64,000 nt of DNA from Caldilineaceae bacterium (GTDB taxonomy: Bacteria > Chloroflexota > Anaerolineae > Caldilineales > Caldilineaceae). Within the stretch, counting starts at the first letter, position 1. The number at the start of each line of letters is the position of its first letter. Below the pieces are notes generated by a model. That model was not told the DNA's origin and ran no database searches. It saw only the letters and a program-made list of their open reading frames with translations. The translations under genes were made by a program, and so were the position numbers. The stretch lies in NCBI GenBank assembly GCA_019637645.1, contig JAHBVH010000041.1, positions 15,056-79,055 of the forward strand, written 5' to 3'. Below, piece by piece: positions 25,174-33,714 of the stretch.

Positions 25174-26784
25174 ATGACACAACCACGCTTACTTTTTTCA
25201 CCAGCGGCGCGACAAGCGCTCTGTCGCGGTTTCAACCAATTGTCCGATCTATTGGAAGTATCGCTAGGGCCGCGCGGGCGCCTGGTGGCGTTGGCAAACG
25301 ACAATCCGCGCAAAGCTCCTGAATTATTGAATGACGGCGCGACGATTGCGCGGCGCTTTCTCGGCCTGCCTGATCGCTTTGAAACCATGGGGGCTTTTTT
25401 GGCGCGCCATATTGCTTGGCGGGTGGAAGAGGCCGTCGGCGATGGGACGACTACGGCAGTAGTCATTGCCCGGCAGATTCTCAACGAGGTCGAGCGTCAT
25501 GCTGCCGCGGGTTTTCAGGTGATGAGCCTCCGGCGTGGGTTAGAAAAGGCAGCCCGTGTCGTGATAACCGAGCTAGCCAGCCAAGCGCACCCTTTTACGC
25601 AGCCGGAACAGCTTGTTGCCTTGGGGAGCGCCATTACGGGTAGCGAAACGATCGGCCAACTGTTAGAAGAGATCTTCGACACGGTTGGTCCCCACGGCGC
25701 GATCCAGGTGCGTACCAGCTATGCGCGCCGCCATGAGCGGCGCTATATTCAGGGCACCTTTTGGAATCAGGGTTGGGCCTCCTCTTCCTTTACCAATGAA
25801 CCAGGCAAAGCCGCGCTTCAACAACCCTATCTGCTCTTTACGGATTACCAGCTAACCAAAGCGACTGATTTGGTCCCGCTGCTCAACTTGGTGCGCGAGG
25901 CTGGCACGCGTGGCTTGGTGGTGATCGCCCCAGTGGTGACAGGCGACGCGCTCAAGCTCTTGGTGACCAACCATGTGCGGAAAGTTTTACCCATTGTCGC
26001 CATCAAGGCCCCAGGATTAGGGCCAGAAAAACGGGAGATCTTGCAGGATCTCGCGATTCTGTGCGGCGGGCGGCTGATCGCCACTAATCTTGCCGATCAA
26101 CTGACCAAGGTTACCCTGGCCGACTTGGGGCAAGCCGATGAGGTACAGGTGATTCGTTCGGGCTTTACCATTATCGGTGGCAAAGGGCGACCGGCTGCCA
26201 TCCGTCAACGCCATGCCGAATTGCGTGGTCAAATCCCCAAAGCCCAACCTGGCCGCGAGCGGGAGCGCTTGGTCGAACGTTCTGGCAAGCTGCTTGGTGG
26301 GGTTGCCCTCTTGGAAATTGGCGGTGCCACGGAAAGTGAACAGGACTATCTGAAAGAACGGGCCAAAGAAGCCATTGCCATCTTGCGCCTGGCCCTCCAA
26401 GAGGGGGTCGCGCCTGGCGGTGGGGTGGCCTACCTGCGCTGTATCCCGGCTTTGGAAAAGCTGGATCTGCCCGAGGACGAAGCACCAGCCTGCGCGATTT
26501 TGCAGCGTGCCCTGCAAGCCCCGGCCCGGGCCATCTTACGCAATTCTGGCTTTGAACCGGCTCCCATCCTGGCTACTTTATTGGAGAGCCGCAATGGCAC
26601 AGGTTTTGATGTTATGCGCGCCCAACTGGTTGATGTCATGGCGACCCATTTGATCGATCCGGTGAGCGTTCTGCAAAGTGCGCTCCAAATTGCGGTCAGC
26701 GGTGCACTCATGGGCGCGACGACCGAGACGCTTGTGCATCGCCCCCGCCATAACCGCGAGGAGGCCGTTGATTTCCGCCCGTGA
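25174..26784 (+). CDS. Divergent GroEL-like (group I) chaperonin paralogue
   Basis: 536 residues, aligning with Cpn60 throughout: SLGPRGRLV (N-terminal loop), LLNDGATIARR (Asp52 equivalent), GDGTTTA at 89-95 (Asp87 equivalent), an apical domain at about 185-375, and GVAPGGGVAYLR. Two features set it apart from housekeeping GroEL. The residue matching GroEL Asp398, needed for ATP hydrolysis, appears to be Glu (RAKEAIAIL against RVEDALHAT). The Gly-Gly-Met tail is missing; the protein ends NREEAVDFRP. No groES is adjacent. It has no clear Shine-Dalgarno and starts just after a terminator hairpin. It may be a slow-cycling or non-folding paralogue. Confidence 0.9.
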   Translation: MTQPRLLFSPAARQALCRGFNQLSDLLEVSLGPRGRLVALANDNPRKAPELLNDGATIARRFLGLPDRFETMGAFLARHIAWRVEEAVGDGTTTAVVIARQILNEVERHAAAGFQVMSLRRGLEKAARVVITELASQAHPFTQPEQLVALGSAITGSETIGQLLEEIFDTVGPHGAIQVRTSYARRHERRYIQGTFWNQGWASSSFTNEPGKAALQQPYLLFTDYQLTKATDLVPLLNLVREAGTRGLVVIAPVVTGDALKLLVTNHVRKVLPIVAIKAPGLGPEKREILQDLAILCGGRLIATNLADQLTKVTLADLGQADEVQVIRSGFTIIGGKGRPAAIRQRHAELRGQIPKAQPGRERERLVERSGKLLGGVALLEIGGATESEQDYLKERAKEAIAILRLALQEGVAPGGGVAYLRCIPALEKLDLPEDEAPACAILQRALQAPARAILRNSGFEPAPILATLLESRNGTGFDVMRAQLVDVMATHLIDPVSVLQSALQIAVSGALMGATTETLVHRPRHNREEAVDFRP

Positions 26785-26821
26785 GTTGCGGCGGGCGACT
26801 TGCGAAATTTTTCGCAATCTA

Positions 26822-26849
26822 TTGACGGACACCTATGCTTTATGATAAA
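26822..26849 (+). promoter_or_regulatory. Promoter for the MBL-fold gene at 26885
   Basis: TTGACG (26822-26827) and GATAAA (26844-26849) have a 16-base spacer. TATGAT at 26841 is an alternative -10 with poorer spacing. The predicted leader is about 29 bases. Confidence 0.45.
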
Positions 26850-26884
26850 CTTCTGTGTCAACATGTGGGTAGATTCAGTCAAGA

Positions 26885-27772
26885 ATGGGGGTTGTTGTGG
26901 CGATTACGCGGACCAGAGTTGCCGATGATACGTGGGTTTTTACCAGCGAACTCTATGTCGAAGTCAATGCTGGATTGGTGGTAACGCCCGACGGTGGCAT
27001 TTTGATCGATACATTGCCCTTTCCCTCGGAAACCAAGCAGATCATTGAATTTGTCCAGCGCGTCTGCCCCCAAGGTATCAAATATTTGGTCAACACCATT
27101 AGCCACGCTGATCATATCTATGGCTCGTGCTTCTTTCCCGAAGCGGAATTAGTCGCCCATGAACTCTGTCGCGACATGATGATCGAATATGGCTATAAGG
27201 CGTTAGAACAGGCCCAAGAGTACACGCCCGAATTGCGCGAAGTGGAAATCCGTCTGCCCAAGTTAGTCTTTAACGAAGGCTTAGTCTTGCGTTTGGGTGA
27301 TAAGACTGTTCATCTGATTCATTCACCTGGTACTAGCCCGGATCTCTGTGCGGTGCATGTGCGCGAAGATAAGGTGCTCTTTGCCAGCGATCTGATGATG
27401 CCTGTCCCCATGATCGCCACGCCTTTTAGCGACATCGATGCCTTTAAGCGCTCCTTGCTCAATCTACATGACTATAATTTGGAATGTATCGTCCAAGGCC
27501 ACGGCGACATTCTCCTGCGCGGCGAGGTGACTAGCAGTATTGATGTAAGCGTTCAATATTTAAATTCGATTGAAGCTTTGGTGAATAAACTTATGGCAGA
27601 TGGCGCGACAAAACATGATCTGCTCCAATATGACATTGAACGCTTTGACCGAAGCCGGATTCCGCTGGGCGGCTTGGTCCAGCAGTTCCATTCCAACAAT
27701 CTACTCTACCTGTGGGAACGTGCCCGCGCCGCGCAACGTAAACAACGCCAAGGCTCAACCGTACCAGCCTAG
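26885..27772 (+). CDS. Metallo-beta-lactamase-fold protein with altered metal site
   Basis: 295 residues. The MBL fold is shown by [33 protein letters not shown] and [12 protein letters not shown]. In the usual H-x-H-x-D-H motif the first His is Ile72, while His74, Asp76 and His77 are present. The His usually found in the 'PGH' loop is Thr150. Asp169 and His206 remain. Site 2 ligands are therefore intact, while two of three site 1 histidines are missing, so a single-metal enzyme or a changed reaction is likely. The start is uncertain: an in-frame GTG lies just downstream. The substrate is unknown. Confidence 0.8.
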   Translation: MGVVVAITRTRVADDTWVFTSELYVEVNAGLVVTPDGGILIDTLPFPSETKQIIEFVQRVCPQGIKYLVNTISHADHIYGSCFFPEAELVAHELCRDMMIEYGYKALEQAQEYTPELREVEIRLPKLVFNEGLVLRLGDKTVHLIHSPGTSPDLCAVHVREDKVLFASDLMMPVPMIATPFSDIDAFKRSLLNLHDYNLECIVQGHGDILLRGEVTSSIDVSVQYLNSIEALVNKLMADGATKHDLLQYDIERFDRSRIPLGGLVQQFHSNNLLYLWERARAAQRKQRQGSTVPA

Positions 27773-27865
27773 CCGACTACTCCATCGGCAGGAACTTTCG
27801 ACGTGGGTGGGCGTTATGCTTGGCAAAACGCTCTGCCCCTTCAGCCTGCTTGAACGGCATTTTTC

Positions 27866-27929
27866 ATAGTCTGGGCATCAAATAGTCTGGGCATCAAATA
27901 GTCTGGGCATCAAATAGTCTGGGCATCAA
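27866..27929. repeat. Minisatellite, 16-bp unit ATAGTCTGGGCATCAA, four perfect copies
   Basis: Copies start at 27866, 27882, 27898 and 27914. The last ends one base before the ATG at 27931, so the repeat takes the place of the ribosome-binding region of the RNase H-like gene. Confidence 0.97.
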
Positions 27930-27930
27930 G

Positions 27931-28701
27931 ATGACAACGGATTCGATTCTAGCAATTATTGGCGAAATTGAGGCATTGACGCCCAGCCAGCGGCGTCAAC
28001 TGCAACGGCGGCTCTATGCCAGTGGTCTCTTTGTCCCGGAAATTCTTTATTCGGATCAGAATCGCCTAGCGGTCGCGCCAGCGTTAGCCAAACCAACACC
28101 GACCCCAAAAGCAACCACGAAGCCGGTGGCACCCCGTGCCCAAACGGCACCAACGGTCGCCACACCACTCCCCGCGGTCGGTAGGGACAAAGGCGACTAT
28201 CGCACGCCCGTCAGTGGTAAGACCGTGATTGGCGCACCAACCACCCAAAAATCCGATCCAGACCCCCACCTGATGCCACCATTGCCAGGGCAAGCACCCG
28301 AGCAGCCGATTGCCATCGTCTTTGATGGTGGCAGCCGGGGGAACCCTGGACAAGGCTACGGGAGCTATGCGCTTTACTGGCCGGGAGAACCAGCCCATGT
28401 CGTTCGGCTGCGCTTTGGCAATCAGGCTACCAACAATGAAGCCGAATACGATACCCTCATTACTGCTCTGGAAGCGATCCTGAAACGGCTGCGGGACGCG
28501 GGGGCCGATCCTAAAACGGCCCGGTTGGATGTACGCGGGGATTCACTCCTCGTCATCAACCAAGTGCAAGGCATCTGGCAGTGCAAAGAAGTCCGTCTCC
28601 AAAGCCGCTGTCAACAAGCGCGCACGCTCCTACAACAGTTTGGCGAATGGCGTCTCCAGCACCATGCCCGCAACAAGAGCGTCGAGGTCCTCGGTCACTA
28701 A
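27931..28701 (+). CDS. RNase H-like protein with N-terminal extension and truncated C-terminus
   Basis: 256 residues. Residues 1-35 are helical (IGEIEALTPSQRRQLQRRLY). Residues about 50-125 are a Pro/Thr/Ala-rich linker. The RNase HI domain is C-terminal: Asp in VFDGGSRGNPG, Glu in TNNEAEYDTL and Asp in VRGDSLLVINQ. The fourth carboxylate region reads HHARNKSVEVLGH and then stops, so the usual Asp (N-x-x-A-D) appears as Glu and the last helix is absent. This may be natural variation or a 3' rearrangement next to the large hairpin that follows. No Shine-Dalgarno is present. The protein should cleave RNA in RNA-DNA hybrids if active. Confidence 0.82.
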   Translation: MTTDSILAIIGEIEALTPSQRRQLQRRLYASGLFVPEILYSDQNRLAVAPALAKPTPTPKATTKPVAPRAQTAPTVATPLPAVGRDKGDYRTPVSGKTVIGAPTTQKSDPDPHLMPPLPGQAPEQPIAIVFDGGSRGNPGQGYGSYALYWPGEPAHVVRLRFGNQATNNEAEYDTLITALEAILKRLRDAGADPKTARLDVRGDSLLVINQVQGIWQCKEVRLQSRCQQARTLLQQFGEWRLQHHARNKSVEVLGH

Positions 28702-28713
28702 CAAAAAAGGATG

Positions 28714-28779
28714 GGACGCGGATAAACGCGGAGGCACGCGGATTTTTTAATCCGCGTGCCTCCGCGTTTATCCGCGTCC
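28714..28779. terminator. 31-bp perfect hairpin between convergent genes (GCGGATAAACGCGGA-type element)
   Basis: The left arm starts at 28714 and the right arm ends at 28779; they pair perfectly over about 31 bp around a TTTT loop. The arms consist of repeated GCGGAT/ACGCGG words. It sits 12 bases after the RNase H-like stop and 15 before the amidase stop, so it can end transcription in both directions. A further ACGCGGAT word occurs near 33670. Confidence 0.9.
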
Positions 28780-28794
28780 TCTTCCTCTGTCGTT

Positions 28795-30288
28795 TTAAAA
28801 GTGTGCGGTTGGCAAGAACTGCGGCGGCTGGCGGACTTGGCTAGCCTGTTCAAAGGCATAGGCGATGCGGAGTAAGGTCGGCTCCTGCCAAGCACCGGCA
28901 AAGAAGGAGACTCCCACCGGCAGACCATAGACATAGCCCGCGGGTACGCTAATGTGGGGATAGCCCGCCACCGCGGCGGCGCCAGAACAGCCACCCAGGA
29001 AACGATCCCCACTGATCAGATCGGTGACCCACGCGGGGCTGCCGGTGGGGGCCATGATGGCGTCCAGCCGGTGTTCTTGGAGGACCGCGTCGATCCCAGC
29101 GCTGCGCGCAAGGCGCAATTTCTCGGCAGTAAAGTTGCGATAAGCTTCGTCGGTCAACGGCCCTTTGGCTTGGGCTGCCAGGAGAACCTCTTGCCCAAAG
29201 TAGGGCATGACGCGGTCACGCTGGTGGTGATTAAAGTCGATGACATCGGCTAGGGAATGAACTGCTACGTCTGGGCCGACCGTGGCTAAATAGCTGTTGA
29301 GACCGGCCTTGAACTCATATTGCAAGGTCTGCCATTCTGGCTCGCGCAGATGTTTACTAGTGGTTATATTGGTGCCTTCAATGAGTGTGGCCCCCTGGCG
29401 TTTGAGGATAGCAATGCACTCCTCCATGATCGCGTCGACCCGCTCATGAAAGCCAAAATAGTTACGCGCAATACCAATGCGCGCCCCTTTGAGCCCCTCT
29501 CTGTCAAGGAATTGCGTATAGTCGGTATAAAACTTGCCCGCACTGGCTGCGGTGGCTGGATCACGTGGATCGATCCCAACCAATGCACCTAACACGGCGG
29601 CACCATCGGCCACGGTGCGTGCCATCGGCCCAGCCGTATCTTGGCTCTGGGCAATGGGGATGATGCCCGCGCGGCTGACGAGACCAACCGTCGGTTTGAT
29701 CCCCACAATGCCATTGGCGTTGGCGGGACAGACAATCGAGCCATTGGTCTCGGTGCCAATGGCAACGGCGCAAAAGTTAGCTGCCACGGCCACGCCCGAA
29801 CCAGAGCTAGAGCCACAGGGATTGCGGTCTAGGGCATAGGGGTTGCGGGTTCGCCCACCCCGGCTGCTCCAGCCGCTGGATGAGCGCGTGGAACGGAAAT
29901 TGGCCCATTCACTCAGGTTGGTCTTGCCCAAAATGACGGCGCCGGCGGCCCGTAGTTGCTGGGCGACAAAGGCATCTTGGGCCGCGCGATTGCCTTCCAG
30001 GGCCAAGGAACCGGCTGTCGTCATCAGCTTGTCGGCGGTATCGATATTCTCTTTGAGCAGGATCGGCACGCCATGGAGCGGCCCGCGGGGACCTTTGGCT
30101 TGGCGCTCGGTGTCAAGCGCGGCGGCGATCGCCAACGCGTCGGGATTCCGTTCGATCACGGCATTGACGGTTGGGCCACGCTGGTCGAGCGCCTCTATGC
30201 GGGCCAGGTACATCTGTGTGAGGGTGCGAGACGAATAGAGCCCGCTGCTCATCTTGGCTTGCAATTCGTGAATGGACAGTTCTTTCAT
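28795..30288 (-). CDS. Amidase-signature family hydrolase
   Basis: 497 residues, full length for the family. The Ser-cisSer-Lys triad is visible: Lys79 in ILLKENIDT, the glycine-serine run CGSSSGSGVAVAANF at about 158-172, and nucleophile Ser184 in TETNGSIVCPA. It hydrolyses an amide bond. The closest general pattern is that of the plant/bacterial amidases annotated as 'amidase, hydrolyses short amides', and not GatA, since no gatC or gatB is nearby. There is no signal peptide. The lactonase gene lies 60 bases upstream on the same strand. Confidence 0.9.
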   Translation of the reverse strand: MKELSIHELQAKMSSGLYSSRTLTQMYLARIEALDQRGPTVNAVIERNPDALAIAAALDTERQAKGPRGPLHGVPILLKENIDTADKLMTTAGSLALEGNRAAQDAFVAQQLRAAGAVILGKTNLSEWANFRSTRSSSGWSSRGGRTRNPYALDRNPCGSSSGSGVAVAANFCAVAIGTETNGSIVCPANANGIVGIKPTVGLVSRAGIIPIAQSQDTAGPMARTVADGAAVLGALVGIDPRDPATAASAGKFYTDYTQFLDREGLKGARIGIARNYFGFHERVDAIMEECIAILKRQGATLIEGTNITTSKHLREPEWQTLQYEFKAGLNSYLATVGPDVAVHSLADVIDFNHHQRDRVMPYFGQEVLLAAQAKGPLTDEAYRNFTAEKLRLARSAGIDAVLQEHRLDAIMAPTGSPAWVTDLISGDRFLGGCSGAAAVAGYPHISVPAGYVYGLPVGVSFFAGAWQEPTLLRIAYAFEQASQVRQPPQFLPTAHF

Positions 30289-30347
30289 AGCGGTTCGATC
30301 CTCTTTCGGCGAAACCTGTCAAGCTTTTTGGCAACTATCTCACCCTG

Positions 30348-31358
30348 TCAGAGCGCTAGCAGCATGACCCACATGGGGCGCTCTCCAATGGCGTAGGTGG
30401 TGAGCGGCTGGAGCGTACCCCGTTGCGGATGAATGCGGTAGGCGGCCAGGCGACCGCTGCCTTGCCCACTGACATAGAGGAAGTTGCCAGTCGGGTCCAC
30501 ATTGAAGGCACGTGGAATCGGTTCGGTTGCCTGTTGCCCCAAGGTGGTTAGGGAACCATCGGCATTCATGGCAAAGCAAGCAATGCTATCGTGGCCGCGA
30601 TTAGAGACATAGAGAAAGCGCCCAGCGGGGTCTATGTGAATCTGGGCACAGGTGTTCTCGCCCCGAAAGGCTGCGGGCAAAGTGGACAGGGTTTGGACGG
30701 GGGTGAGCGTGCCTGCTGCGCGATCCAATTGATAGGCCGTGACACTCCCGGCTTGCTCGTTGGAAAAGTAGACCATAGGCTGGGTGGGGTGATAGACATA
30801 GTGGCGTGGCCCGGTTCCCGGCGGGGGCAGGAGTTGGGCTGGTGTGTTGGGCGTTAACTGCCCCGTCGTTGCCTCAAACCGGAGTTGCACAATCGTATTG
30901 GATTCGGCAACATGGGGCAAAAAGGTAAAGCGGTTGGTTGGGTCGGTCTCAATACAGTGGGCATAGGCCATGGTTGGCAGGGTGCAGACCGCCGTGCTGC
31001 CAATGGTGCCATCGGGCTGGAGTGGGTGAACGGTTGCTTTGCCGCCCCGGTAGTAGGCCGCGAGCAGAAAACGACCGCTCTTGTCGGTGGCAAGATAGCA
31101 GGGATCACTATCGAGGACCACGGCGGAGCCCAATGGCGTTAACTCACCCTGCTTGGGCTCGATCTGAAAACTAACCAAGCGGCAGGTCGAGCGCAGCCCC
31201 ACATAGAGGATGCGTTGGGTGGGGTCAACGGCCAACGGCCCTGGCGCACCCTCTAGGGCAAGCTCGCGCTGCAACGTGAGTGCTCCATCGGTTGGGTTGA
31301 GTTCAAAACGGAGCAGCTTATTTTCGCCGCCGATAGCCATATAGGCGATATAGGGCAT
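30348..31358 (-). CDS. Lactonase-type seven-bladed beta-propeller (6-phosphogluconolactonase YbhE/Pgl family)
   Basis: 336 residues. Repeated blades contain the pattern D-P-T-x-R/N-x-L-Y-V (AVDPTQRILYVGLR, ETDPTNRFTFLPHV, HIDPAGRFLYVSNRGHDS, NVDPTGNFLYVSGQGSGRL). GPRHYVYHPTQPMVYFSNE is the characteristic central segment of the family. It probably opens a sugar lactone, with 6-phosphogluconolactone in the pentose phosphate pathway as the best known substrate. No pentose-phosphate genes are adjacent, so the substrate is not settled. It is cytoplasmic, with no signal peptide. Confidence 0.88.
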   Translation of the reverse strand: MPYIAYMAIGGENKLLRFELNPTDGALTLQRELALEGAPGPLAVDPTQRILYVGLRSTCRLVSFQIEPKQGELTPLGSAVVLDSDPCYLATDKSGRFLLAAYYRGGKATVHPLQPDGTIGSTAVCTLPTMAYAHCIETDPTNRFTFLPHVAESNTIVQLRFEATTGQLTPNTPAQLLPPPGTGPRHYVYHPTQPMVYFSNEQAGSVTAYQLDRAAGTLTPVQTLSTLPAAFRGENTCAQIHIDPAGRFLYVSNRGHDSIACFAMNADGSLTTLGQQATEPIPRAFNVDPTGNFLYVSGQGSGRLAAYRIHPQRGTLQPLTTYAIGERPMWVMLLAL

Positions 31359-31387
31359 AAAATTCCTCCCACGGAATGAACAGTTTC

Positions 31388-32242
31388 TTACGCAGCCGGC
31401 TTGCTAGCCGCGAGGACAGGCATACGGGTAAAGAGATATTCCAGCGGTTGATCGGTAAATTGTGTATGGTGCTCAAAACCGGGATAGCTGGTAAATGCTT
31501 CCTCGCAGCCCGTATTAAAGAGCAACGGGGCGGGCTTTTGCATCCAACGGATCTGGTGCACCATGGCGATCATGTGGCGGATCACTTGCGAATGGTTGGG
31601 GACGCCCCGGTGCCATAGGCGCATGTCGCGCAGTAGGATACTGCCTTTGCGGGCAATCGCCCGGACGGGCGGCACGACCGCGCGGCGGGCGGCCTCCATC
31701 TCTGCCGAGACCCGACCACCATTCATCGGCACGGCGTGGGTTCCGGGCCACAACTCCGTGGCCCCCGTCTCTTCGGTGGCATCGATCAACGTCAGATTGA
31801 CAACCAAGGCGTGGGTTGGGTGGGCGACGGTGAGATCGGGCCAAAGGTGGGGCGTGTCGGCGTGCAAGGGTTGGGTGCCACTGCCAGGGGTGTTGGCATT
31901 GCCGTTATAAAAGCGGTTAAAGCTCCCTTCGCCTAGGAGGGCCGTGCTGACCTGAATGGCAAAAGGGTTGGCGACAATATCCCGAAAGATGTACGGGGCA
32001 AAAGGGGGCGGTCCCTGTTGTAAATGACCGGCTACCTCGCCAGCCCCACCCCATTTCTGGGCGTTGAGCAAAATCTGCGAATCGGCTTCCATGCGTTCCC
32101 GCACAACGTCAAGGTGATCCGGCGCAACGGCATTAGCCAGTACGACATAGCCATCCTCACGGACGGCTTGGACGGCTTGGGCTAGATGGGCTGCGGACAG
32201 GCGGTCGTTGGCAATTTCTTGGGGAGTGATGGCAATTTCCAT
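31388..32242 (-). CDS. Phytanoyl-CoA dioxygenase (PhyH) family protein
   Basis: 284 residues. The Fe(II)/2-oxoglutarate facial triad is visible as His127 and Asp129 in LHADTPHLW and His211 in LWHRGVPN, with an Arg for 2-oxoglutarate probably in the following HSQVIRHM segment. Other family marks are DGYVVLANAV near the start and GATELWPGTHAV. It should hydroxylate an organic acid or other small molecule; the substrate cannot be inferred. It lies 29 bases upstream of the lactonase gene with the same orientation, so the two may be co-transcribed. Confidence 0.88.
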   Translation of the reverse strand: MEIAITPQEIANDRLSAAHLAQAVQAVREDGYVVLANAVAPDHLDVVRERMEADSQILLNAQKWGGAGEVAGHLQQGPPPFAPYIFRDIVANPFAIQVSTALLGEGSFNRFYNGNANTPGSGTQPLHADTPHLWPDLTVAHPTHALVVNLTLIDATEETGATELWPGTHAVPMNGGRVSAEMEAARRAVVPPVRAIARKGSILLRDMRLWHRGVPNHSQVIRHMIAMVHQIRWMQKPAPLLFNTGCEEAFTSYPGFEHHTQFTDQPLEYLFTRMPVLAASKPAA

Positions 32243-32308
32243 AGCGATACCTCGTCTGGCTTCTGATGATGTTGGTTCTAGCTGTAACGCTTGACCGGTG
32301 TTGTCTAA

Positions 32309-32376
32309 AGCTGACCGGGTTTCAAAACTGGTCAGCTCTTGCGTTGCTGGTTATGGTGACATAGCCCCAACGCAAG
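32309..32376. repeat. Two adjacent hairpins in a divergent intergenic region
   Basis: AGCTGACC/GGTCAGCT (32309-32337) is followed directly by a perfect 9-bp stem CTTGCGTTG/CAACGCAAG (32338-32376). The gap 32243-32588 separates the divergent PhyH and asparaginase genes. Apart from the promoter at 32548 nothing else is seen in it. Confidence 0.7.
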
Positions 32377-32547
32377 ATAAAATTGGGGTTTGTCTGGCTC
32401 CTACTTCCTTCTAATCTCCGGTCAATCTCCGATCAAATCGTAGTCAGAATGTGAGTCATGGATCGGGTTGCGTCCTATTTTCCCATGCACCAGCTATTCA
32501 TGCAACCAGGCTTTTGCGCAATATCCGGCGCAAGATTTTCTGATAAT

Positions 32548-32576
32548 TTGATGGCTTGCCCACAGACTGTTATACT
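32548..32576 (+). promoter_or_regulatory. Promoter of the asparaginase-like gene
   Basis: TTGATG (32548-32553) and TATACT (32571-32576) are separated by exactly 17 bases. The ATG at 32589 is 12 bases after the -10 box, so the leader would be only about six bases. Confidence 0.65.
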
Positions 32577-32588
32577 TAGGCGAACAAA

Positions 32589-33596
32589 ATGGAGAACCAT
32601 AACAGAACGGACAGAGATGTGAGCAGCGCAAACGCAGTCGTAACCCCAACCATTGTTGCCAGCGAAAACGGTCGCTTGGGCGCATTGGCGGCCATGGAAT
32701 GTTTGCAAGCTGGTGGTAGCGCGCTCGATGCGGTGGAGCTAGCCTGCCGAGTGGTGGAAGATGACCCCGAAGAGCATAGTGTGGGCTACAGTGGCTTGCC
32801 CAACATCTTGGGCGAAGTAGAATTAGATGCCAGTATCATGGATGGTCGCACCTTGCGAACGGGAGCCGTGGCCGCGGTGCGTGGCTATGGCAACCCGATC
32901 ACCCTGGCGCGCCGGGTGATGGAAGAACTCCCCCATGTCTTGCTGGTGGGGCGTGGCGCGGAGCGCTTCGCCGCCGAACTAGATATAGCGCCCGCCAATC
33001 AATTGACCGAAGCGGCCTTGCAACGCTGGCGGGAACGTTTTGGCGAATATCAAATGCAGCCGGGCGTGACCGCAGAACTACGCAAAGCCGCCATGCAACT
33101 GGCCCAGCCGATTAACCTACAGGCCAAGCTAGCCAAAGAAGAAAAAGTTGACACCTTAGGTACAGTCAACTTTCTTGCCCTAGATAGCACAGGCAATCTG
33201 GCCTCTGCCGTCAGTACCAGCGGCTTGGCCTGGAAATACCCCAGCCGCGTGGGCGATAGCCCGATCATCGGCGCAGGCAACTATTGTGATAATCGCTATG
33301 GGGCGGTGGCCTGTACCGGCATGGGCGAGCTTGCCATTCGTGCCTCCTCGGCGCGTAGCTTGGTGCTCTATCTAAAAACCGGCATGACCCTGCCCGATGC
33401 CGGCCTAGAAGCCCTCCGTGATCTGCTCGATCTGGACCCCGATCAGCCGGGCGCGGCCAATCGCTATATGAACATTGTGGCACTCCGTCCCAACGGTGAA
33501 CATGCTGGTTTCACCACCGTGCCTGGGCGGCGTTATCTCTATCTCACCGCTGCCATGACCGAACCCGTGCTCGCCGACCGCACAATGTTATCGTGA
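32589..33596 (+). CDS. Ntn-hydrolase asparaginase / glycosylasparaginase family
   Basis: 335 residues. IVASENGRLGALAAMECLQA and EHSVGYSGLPNILGEVELDA are typical of the glycosylasparaginase/isoaspartyl-peptidase family. The protein is made as one chain and cleaves itself before the catalytic Thr. Here the motif VDTLGTVNFLAL places the nucleophile at Thr189. GDSPIIGAGNYCDN and ACTGMGELAIRAS are further conserved parts. It removes the beta-amide side chain of Asn derivatives or isoaspartyl dipeptides. The leader is very short and no Shine-Dalgarno is seen, so the ATG may be used without a leader, or a GTG at 32619 may be the start. Confidence 0.88.
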   Translation: MENHNRTDRDVSSANAVVTPTIVASENGRLGALAAMECLQAGGSALDAVELACRVVEDDPEEHSVGYSGLPNILGEVELDASIMDGRTLRTGAVAAVRGYGNPITLARRVMEELPHVLLVGRGAERFAAELDIAPANQLTEAALQRWRERFGEYQMQPGVTAELRKAAMQLAQPINLQAKLAKEEKVDTLGTVNFLALDSTGNLASAVSTSGLAWKYPSRVGDSPIIGAGNYCDNRYGAVACTGMGELAIRASSARSLVLYLKTGMTLPDAGLEALRDLLDLDPDQPGAANRYMNIVALRPNGEHAGFTTVPGRRYLYLTAAMTEPVLADRTMLS

Positions 33597-33641
33597 CAGG
33601 TTACTGTGATAGGTTATCGTGACAGGTTACTGTGAGATAGG
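33588..33641. repeat. Minisatellite, 13-bp unit TTATCGTGACAGG, four variant copies, overlapping a stop codon
   Basis: Copies at 33588-33600, 33601-33613 (TTACTGTGATAGG), 33614-33626 (identical to the first) and 33627-33641 (TTACTGTGAGATAGG). The first copy contains the last two codons and the TGA of the asparaginase gene, so the repeat seems to have grown from the gene's own 3' end. The variants alternate, suggesting a 26-bp higher-order unit. Confidence 0.9.
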
Positions 33642-33714
33642 TTGTTTTGAGCCTGAGGGGTATCTGAAAGAACGCGGATTCCTCGCGGAAAAATGATAAA
33701 GGAAGGCGCAACGC

